A stretch of DNA of 64,000 nt from Thioflexithrix psekupsensis (GTDB lineage: Bacteria > Pseudomonadota > Gammaproteobacteria > Beggiatoales > Beggiatoaceae). Numbering within the stretch: the stretch's first letter is position 1; each line of letters starts with the position of its first letter. Position numbers and translations under genes: made by a program. The DNA is taken from the NCBI RefSeq assembly GCF_002149925.1, contig NZ_MSLT01000001.1, positions 159,410 through 223,409 on the forward strand, written 5' to 3'. This document shows, piece by piece, positions 57,521 to 64,000 of the stretch. The notes under the pieces are model-generated. The model ran no database searches, was not told the origin of the DNA, and saw nothing but the letters and a program-made list of their open reading frames with translations.

Positions 57521-58651
57521 TACCAATTTTTTCAGAGTCGTATAATAATACTTTTCAAATAGGAGAGAATAATGAACAAAAGATATGAAGATTTAGAAGA
57601 GTTAATGTCAACAGGTGAAGCGAGAGAAGTGAAGCGAGCGATGGCAGTAAGAATGTCTTTGCTTGGTTTTGTGCGTGCGGAAGTGGCTTTAGCGTGCTGT
57701 GTCAGTGTGCAATTTGTGGATAAATGGAAAGCCATTTATTTAGCGTCAGGGGTGGAAGGATTAAAGTTAGCGTATAAAGGCTCACCAGGGTATTTAAAGC
57801 CGCGTGAACGAGAAGATGTGATTAATTGGATACAAGAAAAGAAGACAATAACAATAGAGGAACTAAAGAGACACTTAAAAGAGGAGTATGATGTTTTCTA
57901 TTCTTCAAATACTTCTTATACTAAATTATTAGAAGAAGCGAATTTAAGTTATAAGAAGACACACAAAGAGAATTCGGCAAAAGATGAGGTAAAAGTAGAA
58001 GCTAAAAAAAAAGAGATTAAGGATTTAATAGATAAGGAGCGTGAACAGATAGAAAGTGGAGAGGTAATGTACTGGATGCAAGACGAAAGCCATCAGTTGT
58101 GGGGAGATATTTGTGCTTATGTTTGGTCGAAAAAAGGAGAAAGAACGTCAATAAAGATGAGTAATTATCGCACTTCTCAAACGTGGTATGGAGCGGTGAA
58201 TATTTATACGGGAGAATTTATTTTAGATAGGGCAAAGAAAGCTGATACAAAATATACGATAGACTTTATTAACTGGCTCATTTACAGATATAAAGAAGCC
58301 CGTCATGTGATTATTTGGGATGGTGCAAGTTATCATCGTTCTGAAGGTTTAAGAACTTATTTAGAGAAATTAAATGGGGGACTTCCAGAATCAGAATGGA
58401 AAGTTCGTTTATTAAGATTTGCGCCTAATGCCCCAGAGCAAAATCCAGTTGAGGATATTTGGCTTCAAGGTAAGAATTGGGTCAGAAAGAATTTTCATCG
58501 TCTATCAAGCTTTAAAGAAGTCACTAGTATGTTTGAGACCTTTTTGTCAGGTAAAGTGTTTAAGTTTAATAAAATTAAACAGTATCTTATACCTAATATC
58601 TAGCTAGATATTAAAACTTAATTTGTTTTTATATCTCACATAATTTTGGTA
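57521..58651 (+). mobile_element. IS630-family element, copy B
   Basis: 1131 bp with the same termini as copy A (TACCAATTTTTTCAG and, reversed, TACCAAAATTATG). TA lies on both sides (57519-57520 and 58652-58653). The left flank is an outer-membrane protein gene and the right flank is the end of an unrelated gene, so a deletion or rearrangement followed the insertion. Confidence 0.92.
57572..58603 (+). CDS. IS630 family transposase (copy B)
   Basis: 343 residues, same as copies A and C except for Ala to Val in the N-terminal region (AEVALACC), Tyr to His (ELKRHLKEE) and Gly to Ala (DICAYVW). The DDE residues (MQDE, WDGASYH, NPVEDIW) are intact. The AGGAGAG ribosome binding site is kept. Confidence 0.95.
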   Translation: MNKRYEDLEELMSTGEAREVKRAMAVRMSLLGFVRAEVALACCVSVQFVDKWKAIYLASGVEGLKLAYKGSPGYLKPREREDVINWIQEKKTITIEELKRHLKEEYDVFYSSNTSYTKLLEEANLSYKKTHKENSAKDEVKVEAKKKEIKDLIDKEREQIESGEVMYWMQDESHQLWGDICAYVWSKKGERTSIKMSNYRTSQTWYGAVNIYTGEFILDRAKKADTKYTIDFINWLIYRYKEARHVIIWDGASYHRSEGLRTYLEKLNGGLPESEWKVRLLRFAPNAPEQNPVEDIWLQGKNWVRKNFHRLSSFKEVTSMFETFLSGKVFKFNKIKQYLIPNI

Positions 58652-58818
58652 TAAGATTTATTTTTTTAAATGTTCAATTTCTTTGTCGCGTTCTCTTAAT
58701 AAAAAGAATAATTAAGGTGAATTAACAGACAAATGATAGGTGACATTTTCCTTGTCAAGCACAATCATCCCGCGTTTTTTCATTTCTTCAACAATTGCAA
58801 TCAATTCACTTTCTCCTA

Positions 58819-59949
58819 TACCAATTTTTTCAGAGTCGTATAATAATACTTTTTAAATAGGAGAGAATAATGAACAAGAGATATGAAGATTTAGAAGAGT
58901 TAATGTCAACAGGTGAAGCGAGAGAAGTGAAGCGAGCGATGGCAGTAAGAATGTCTTTGCTTGGTTTTGTGCGTGCGGAAGCGGCTTTAGCGTGTTGTGT
59001 CAGTGTGCAATTTGTGGATAAATGGAAAGCCATTTATTTAGCGTCAGGGGTTGAAGGATTAAAGTTAGCGTATAAAGGCTCACCAGGGTATTTAAAGCCG
59101 CGTGAACGAGAAGATGTGATTAATTGGATACAAGAAAAGAAGACAATAACAATAGAGGAACTAAAGAGATACTTAAAAGAGGAGTATGATGTTTTCTATT
59201 CTTCAAATACTTCTTATACTAAATTATTAGAAGAAGCGAATTTAAGTTATAAGAAGACACACAAAGAGAATTCGGCAAAAGATGAGGTAAAAGTAGAAGC
59301 TAAAAAAAAAGAGATTAAGGATTTAATAGATAAGGAGCGTGAACAGATAGAAAGTGGAGAGGTAATGTACTGGATGCAAGACGAAAGCCATCAGTTGTGG
59401 GGAGATATTTGTGGTTATGTTTGGTCGAAAAAAGGAGAAAGAACGTCAATAAAGATGAGTAATTATCGCACTTCTCAAACGTGGTATGGAGCGGTGAATA
59501 TTTATACGGGAGAATTTATTTTAGATAGGGCAAAGAAAGCTGATACAAAATATACGATAGACTTTATTAACTGGCTCATTTACAGATATAAAGAAGCCCG
59601 TCATGTGATTATTTGGGATGGTGCAAGTTATCATCGTTCTGAAGGTTTAAGAACTTATTTAGAGAAATTAAATGGGGGACTTCCAGAATCAGAATGGAAA
59701 GTTCGTTTATTAAGATTTGCGCCCAATGCCCCAGAGCAAAATCCAGTCGAGGATATTTGGCTTCAAGGTAAGAATTGGGTCAGAAAGAATTTTCATCGTC
59801 TATCAAGCTTTAAAGAAGTCACTAGTATGTTTGAGACCTTTTTGTCAGGTAAAGTGTTTAAGTTTAATAAAATTAAACAGTATCTTATACCTAATATCTA
59901 GCTAGATATTAGAACTTAATTTGTTTTTATATCTCACATAATTTTGGTA
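58819..59949 (+). mobile_element. IS630-family element, copy C
   Basis: 1131 bp, TA on both sides (58817-58818 and 59950-59951), same orientation as copy B and only 167 bp from it. Removing it and one TA joins KKL to GESELIAI in one frame, so the insertion was clean. Confidence 0.93.
58870..59901 (+). CDS. IS630 family transposase (copy C)
   Basis: 343 residues, protein identical to that of copy A with only a few silent base changes. The DDE acidic residues are present in WMQDESHQ, IIWDGASYH and NPVEDIWLQ. It should be active and able to act on all three copies and on the small repeats that share its ends. Confidence 0.95.
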   Translation: MNKRYEDLEELMSTGEAREVKRAMAVRMSLLGFVRAEAALACCVSVQFVDKWKAIYLASGVEGLKLAYKGSPGYLKPREREDVINWIQEKKTITIEELKRYLKEEYDVFYSSNTSYTKLLEEANLSYKKTHKENSAKDEVKVEAKKKEIKDLIDKEREQIESGEVMYWMQDESHQLWGDICGYVWSKKGERTSIKMSNYRTSQTWYGAVNIYTGEFILDRAKKADTKYTIDFINWLIYRYKEARHVIIWDGASYHRSEGLRTYLEKLNGGLPESEWKVRLLRFAPNAPEQNPVEDIWLQGKNWVRKNFHRLSSFKEVTSMFETFLSGKVFKFNKIKQYLIPNI

Positions 59950-60717
59950 TAGTTTTTTTAAGAATAAGGCATTAATTGTATTTATTAATGCAGGCATTTT
60001 GCGTGGTTTTGTTTGCGCAAGAAGCAAGACGCTGCACTACTGCGCTAATTTTTTCGTCCATTGTCGTGGAACTTGACACATTTAAGATTTGGATGTCATT
60101 TAATTCCTCTTTACGTTGGGCAAAAATCTTTTTTTCTTTAAGATGTTTTATTAGCGGATCAAAACCTGTATCTTTGGAAACAATGTGAAAATAACCACTA
60201 GGGTCTTTTTGCACCAATTCACCCAGATAAAAAGCAATATGAAAATCCAAAGCATTTGGCCCACTTCCACCTATTTTTACATACTCCGCTTTGTTGCCTA
60301 ACTGCTGAATTTCTACGGCCATTTCAAACGGTATTTTTGTTTGATTAGCACCGACAAAAACGAGCAGCTTAAATACATGCGCATTAAGCAAAGATAAACT
60401 TTTCGGCTGCACATTTTCGTAATCAATCAAAATGTAATTATTTCTCAAACTTTTTTCCCTTCAAGCACGACACAATTCGTTACTTCTGGCCAATTTTAGC
60501 ACTCTAAGATATTTCAAACCAGTCTATATTTTTTGTTAGTCATACTTATTTGGGTGATTTGAAGATTTCATCTTAACATCAGATCACGATATTCATTTAA
60601 AAATAACAATCAAATCCCCCTTTAAATTCATTAACCTTTGCCACAAAACTGCTATAATTCGTCTCTAAATCTGCCCCTAAAAACACCGCGTTGTGTGTTT
60701 GCGTGGAGTGTACATCA

Positions 60718-60912
60718 ATGAAATATCAAAAATACCGTCTTATAACAACCGTCTTACCTACTGCCCATCTTGAAGCCAATTTACATAGCACATTTGAAAA
60801 GACAACCAATGACTTAATCGCCAAAGGTTGGCAATTACACGGCCAAGTCTCCGTGTCATTTCATGGTGACTCTGTGTGTTATGCTCAGGGAATGGTGCAA
60901 CCCACCGAATAA
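60718..60912 (+). CDS. DUF1737-like small protein
   Basis: 64 residues starting MKYQKYRLITTVLPTAHLEA at 60718 with GGAG upstream; the open frame to 60691 is not likely protein. It continues LIAKGWQLHGQVSVSFHGDS and YAQGMVQ. The pattern of a single GWQ..G block fits the DUF1737 family, of unknown function. A TATAAT at 60653-60658 is a good -10 box for it. It lies 26 nt before the RNB exoribonuclease gene. Confidence 0.72.
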   Translation: MKYQKYRLITTVLPTAHLEANLHSTFEKTTNDLIAKGWQLHGQVSVSFHGDSVCYAQGMVQPTE

Positions 60913-60938
60913 CATTTTTGTTTTAAGGAATTGATTCT

Positions 60939-62939
60939 GTGAGTGATTTTGAAGGCCAAATTTGGGCAATGCACGATAACGATGATCTGAGTTTTGTTTG
61001 TGTTTTACAACGCAATAAAAACAAAGTTCGCGTATTAACCGACAAAGGACGCGAACAAAACGTGTCCGAAGACAAGTTGTTATGGCAACATCCCTTGAAA
61101 GTCAAAGACAGCAGCGAGTGGCCAAATGCCGTTCGTCGCATTTCTCAAGCGGTGATGGGCATTCGTTCTACCATGGACATTCGCCTATTATGGGAGAGTG
61201 CTTTGGAATTGGCGGTGTCAGAAATGGATGATTTGGCCGATTTATATTTCGGTGGTGAAATTGGCACGGAACAATTGGCAGCCATTTGGTTATTATTGGC
61301 AGAAGATCGGCTTTATTTTAAGCGTAAATTACGCGCTTGGGAGCCGCGCACCGTTCAGCAACTTGATGAATTGAAACAACAACGCGAACGAGAACAACAG
61401 CGCGCTAAAGAAAAAGAATTAGCCCGCGATTGGTTAAAACAATCCATCCGCGCGGAATCTCTCACTTTACCCAGCGAATTAAATGCTTTTGCCGACCGCT
61501 TAGACGCTTGGTTATTGCGCGGTGATAATGACAAATTCATTGAAGAATTAATCGATCCCGTCGCCGAACAAGCCAAGCAAACTCCCCGTGAATTTGTTTT
61601 TGATATTTTACAAAAATTACGCCGTTTGCCCGACAATGCGGATCGAGATGTGATCATCGCCGGGCTAAAACCTGAATTTTCTCAAGTCGTACAAGAAGCC
61701 TGCGCCACCGTTCAATTGTGGCAGCCCGCGCCACAACAAACGATTACGCCGTTATTATGTAGTATTGATGATGAGGACACGCGAGAAGTCGATGATGCCC
61801 TCAGTATTCAACGTGACGGGGATCGTTGGTTGGTTCAAATTGCCATCGCTGATCCTGCTACGTTAATTCACAATGGTGATGTGTTGGATCGGGAAGCCAT
61901 GCGACGCGGTACGACAGTTTATCTGCCCACGCAAACCGTTTTAATGATTCCTGAGCGAATTTCCTGCGATTTAGCCAGTCTTAATCCCAATGTGGTGCGA
62001 TCTTCGATTGTTTTGCGCATTACGCTAGATGACGATGCGACGGTGTTAGATTGTCAAATTAGCCGTGAAGCCATTGAAGTGCGTTATCGTTTGCATTACA
62101 CCGATGTGGATCATTACTTGAGTGACACCGCTACGCCAGAAGACCATGATTGGGTGATGCCATTGCGGCAACTGTTTGATGTAGCAAAAAAATTACAAGA
62201 TAAACGGGTGGCCGCGGGCGCGTTTAATCTACAGCGTCCTGAATATAAAATCAGTATTTCTCCCGATGATCACATTGAAGTGACTCTATTGGATCGAGAT
62301 TCTCCCAGTCGATTGTTGGTGGCGGAAATGATGATTCTTGCCAACCATCTTGCGGCCAGTTATGCCAGTCGCTGTCAAGTGCCGTTTATTTACCGCGTAC
62401 AAGAGCCGCCGACAGAAACGATTACGCCAGAAGTGTTAGCCGAGCCATTGGGTTTTTATAAAGTAATCAAATGGTTAAAACCATCGACGTTATCTTTACA
62501 TCCCGGCCAGCACAGTGGATTAGGTTTATCGGTTTATTCTCAATTAAGTTCGCCCTTGCGTCGTTTTGCCGATTTGGTGATGCAACGACAATTGTTAGCG
62601 CATTTATTGGGCGAAACCTTGCCTTACGATCAAGAAGAACTGCTAAAAGTATTAAGCACCGCTGAACGCACCGCCCGCGAAGCCAAACAAGCAGAATCCG
62701 ATGCGAAACGACGCTGGTTTATCGAATATTTGAACCGAGAATGGCAAAATCGTCCCTTAGAAGCCTTACTGATTAGCCCAGTGCGCGGCGGTTACAAGGT
62801 TGAATTGCGGCCGTGGGGCGTGGAGGCCTTTTTAGGCAGCAGCGATGCTGCATCTTTGCCGCCTTTGGGCAGTGTGGTGACAGTGTTACTTGATAAAGCG
62901 AAGGTGAAAACGGGGCAAATTCGGTTAAGAGTGGGATAG
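60939..62939 (+). CDS. RNB-domain exoribonuclease (RNase II family)
   Basis: 666 residues from a GTG at 60939 with AAGGA upstream. The long helical N-terminal region (WLKQSIRAESLTLPSELNAF) is followed by the RNB catalytic domain with the four Asp in SIDDEDTREVDDALSI (about 278-293), MRRGTTVYLPTQTVLMIPE and LSSPLRRFADLVMQRQLLAHL. A short S1-like end follows. It degrades RNA from the 3' end in the cytoplasm. The shape (long N-terminal extension, no clear cold-shock domains) resembles the RNase II variants of cyanobacteria and sulfur bacteria more than enterobacterial Rnb. Confidence 0.92.
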   Translation: MSDFEGQIWAMHDNDDLSFVCVLQRNKNKVRVLTDKGREQNVSEDKLLWQHPLKVKDSSEWPNAVRRISQAVMGIRSTMDIRLLWESALELAVSEMDDLADLYFGGEIGTEQLAAIWLLLAEDRLYFKRKLRAWEPRTVQQLDELKQQREREQQRAKEKELARDWLKQSIRAESLTLPSELNAFADRLDAWLLRGDNDKFIEELIDPVAEQAKQTPREFVFDILQKLRRLPDNADRDVIIAGLKPEFSQVVQEACATVQLWQPAPQQTITPLLCSIDDEDTREVDDALSIQRDGDRWLVQIAIADPATLIHNGDVLDREAMRRGTTVYLPTQTVLMIPERISCDLASLNPNVVRSSIVLRITLDDDATVLDCQISREAIEVRYRLHYTDVDHYLSDTATPEDHDWVMPLRQLFDVAKKLQDKRVAAGAFNLQRPEYKISISPDDHIEVTLLDRDSPSRLLVAEMMILANHLAASYASRCQVPFIYRVQEPPTETITPEVLAEPLGFYKVIKWLKPSTLSLHPGQHSGLGLSVYSQLSSPLRRFADLVMQRQLLAHLLGETLPYDQEELLKVLSTAERTAREAKQAESDAKRRWFIEYLNREWQNRPLEALLISPVRGGYKVELRPWGVEAFLGSSDAASLPPLGSVVTVLLDKAKVKTGQIRLRVG

Positions 62940-63044
62940 ACAATATAAAATACAAAAAAATTTATGTTTGTATTGGCTTTTAAAAGGCTTAGGTTTAGAA
63001 TGACGCTTATTCTTTGGCTGAAGCGAAGAGTCTGAAGTTTATCG

Positions 63045-63085
63045 TGCAGGGACATAATAATGTATTATGTTTCTGCATTTTTTTT
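63045..63085 (+). terminator. Strong terminator after the RNB gene
   Basis: TGCAGGGACATAATA (63045-63059) pairs with TATTATGTTTCTGCA (63063-63077) over 15 bp with two G-U pairs and a 3-nt loop, followed by eight T residues. Confidence 0.92.
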
Positions 63086-63545
63086 GTCTTGTCATCATTG
63101 GGAAATGCGGTGAATGTAAAGAAACACAAATTGTATAAATTCAAATGAAAATGACCACATTGTGACAACAGCCGTTAAGCACGAAAAAAAAACGAAAAAC
63201 AATAAAAAAGCAATATCGTTACTATCAGTGGATTATTTTACGTGTTATAATCAGCCACCGCTTGCGGCTATAAACGGAGTTTGTCTTTCATTTATGCAGG
63301 CGGTCAAAAGGTTCAGCGAAGGCTCTGTCCAAACACGAGCCGTACGCCACGCCAAATCACTAGGAGGGATGGATGGAGAATATCAGGGAAGATTCTCTAA
63401 CAATCAAGGATTTAGTTGCACACGATAATGAAGACTAAACCGCTTGCTGGATAAGTCGTGTGTAATGCCCCGCGAAACGAATCGCGTTTGAGACGTAATT
63501 GCTGTTGTTTCAAGTGGTTTAAGTATTGCCATTATAAGACAAAAA
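63086..63545 (+). other. Non-coding region before the right-edge repeat array
   Basis: No convincing gene. A TATAAT at 63246-63251 is followed by CCGCTTGCGG and by TAGGAGGG before ATGs at 63369 and 63373. The second ATG opens a 21-codon frame (MENIREDSLTIKDLVAHDNE and one more residue, to 63438). The block ACGCCAAATCACTAGGAGGG followed by ATGGATGGAGA looks like a diverged version of the repeat unit at 63569-63596. Confidence 0.35.
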
Positions 63546-63547
63546 GA

Positions 63548-64000
63548 GCGCGGTGCTTTACACCGCGCCAAACCACCAAAGGAAGGCGGAGGAGACTCGT
63601 TGTAATCGTCTGCTTGCTGAGAAGACGCAGACCATTACAGCGTAACCGAAAAAGGCGCGGCGTTTTGTACCGCGCCAAACCACCAAAGGAGGATGGAGGA
63701 GACTGTTGCGTTTTTTCCGTCACGGCGTTGACTGGCTACTCGCTGGAGCGTTCCGCGTACATAAGCTGTTTTTGCCTGACTTTGTGACCGTTTAGTATTA
63801 AAAATGGTACGGTCGCTGTTGCTTGTTCTTAAAAAGGCGCGGCGTTTTGTACCGCGCCAAACCACCAAAGGAGGATGGAGGAGACTGTTGCGTTTTTTCC
63901 GTCATGGCGTTGACTGGCTACTCGCTGGAGCGTTCCGCGTACATAAGCTGTTCTGCCCGACTTTATCACCGTTTAACATTAAGGTCTTTTTTTGAAAGAC
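63548..64000 (+). repeat. Hairpin-containing repeat array, three units
   Basis: Each unit has a GC-rich hairpin (GCGCGGTG/CACCGCGC at 63548-63568; GGCGCGG/CCGCGCC at 63654-63676 and 63836-63858), then AAACCACCAAAGGAGGATGG and AGGAGACT. Units two and three are 182 bp apart and nearly identical for about 145 bp, through GTTGACTGGCTACTCGCTGG and CGTACATAAGCTGTT. Unit one diverges after the shared core and holds its own stem, TGTAATcGTCTGC/GCAGACcATTACA (63601-63639). The array may extend past the window. Confidence 0.8.

Larger units (their letters stand above)
58658..60448 (-). pseudogene. NYN/PIN-like domain protein, broken by a frameshift and IS630 copy C
   Basis: The intact 5' part (60448 to 59972, 158 residues) starts MRNNYILIDYENVQPKSLSL and has VGANQTKIPF, GSGPNALDFHIAFYLG and VSKDTGFDPLIKHL, the NYN fold with its Asp residues, likely an RNase. 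Near 60016-60024 one extra base shifts the frame; in the other frame follow KPRKMPALINTINALFLKKL, the IS (58819-59949), then GESELIAIVEEMKKRGMIVL to a TAA at 58712. In-frame sequence continues to 58658 (LLRERDKEIEHLKK). The gene is inactive in its C-terminal domain, though the NYN part may still be made. Confidence 0.8.

Noticed and set aside
63290..63440. RNase P RNA, tmRNA or group II intron part
   Set aside because: The phrase GAGCCGTACG recalls intron domain V, but its pairing partner is missing, and the conserved RNase P core (GAGGAAAGTCC) is absent.
63548..64000. CRISPR array
   Set aside because: Units are about 180 bp with partly conserved interiors, not short repeats with unique spacers, and no cas genes are present.

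Overview
The window reads as a chromosomal segment of a fairly AT-rich gammaproteobacterium. The supports are the rplJ-rplL-rpoB order with an L10 leader, the lepA-lepB pair, RpoH, TamA, a homodimeric pyruvate dehydrogenase E1 (AceE), and the actP/DUF485/DUF294 group. IS630 and IS1 elements plus small related repeats, a CHAT protein and an MglA-like GTPase would suit a filamentous sulfur bacterium of the Beggiatoa/Thiothrix type. That placement is inference, not shown by the sequence.

Layout. 1-1640: 5' end of rpoB, then rplL and rplJ (all minus) with an L10 leader. 1894-6462: DnaQ-like exonuclease, cNMP/CBS/DUF294 protein, ActP-type acetate symporter and its DUF485 partner. 6661-9497: GTPase followed by a secreted TPR-CHAT protein. 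9677-12526: ligA, whose last codons run into an IS1-like element. 12843-19633: lepA-lepB, a CHASE sensor kinase with a degraded ATPase domain, folP and an EEP-family nuclease/phosphatase. 19655-26531 (minus): hemD, a glycosyltransferase, an H-NS-like protein, rpoH with a CIRCE operator, a DUF445 protein and a P1B-like ATPase split by an in-frame TAG. 26648-30973: tamA, an M48 lipoprotein protease and tilS. 31279-36584 (minus): a CusBA-type metal efflux system whose RND gene is also split by an in-frame TAG.

36.0-40.5 kb is accessory DNA: small TA-flanked repeats, an IS630 element inserted in a hypothetical gene, a 26-bp tandem repeat, a possible MqsR-like protein and a GNAT/small-protein pair resembling a toxin-antitoxin module. 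40826-46720 is aceE-aceF-lpd. A frameshifted Cys-rich secreted protein, a decayed gene fragment and two tandem periplasmic binding proteins follow. 50007-57518 has rlmD, a DUF493 protein, a GntR regulator, a CoxE-like VWA protein with a MoxR ATPase, a ROK glucokinase, a di-heme peroxidase and a 5'-truncated outer-membrane protein. Two more IS630 copies (57521-59949) surround and break an NYN-domain gene. The window ends with a DUF1737 protein, an RNB exoribonuclease and a hairpin-containing repeat array.

The least ordinary signals are: two metal-transport genes each cut by a lone in-frame UAG followed at once by a plausible restart site; a P1B-like ATPase without the CPC metal motif; CIRCE at rpoH; a small non-autonomous repeat family whose ends match the resident IS630; and the 182-bp repeat array at the right edge.
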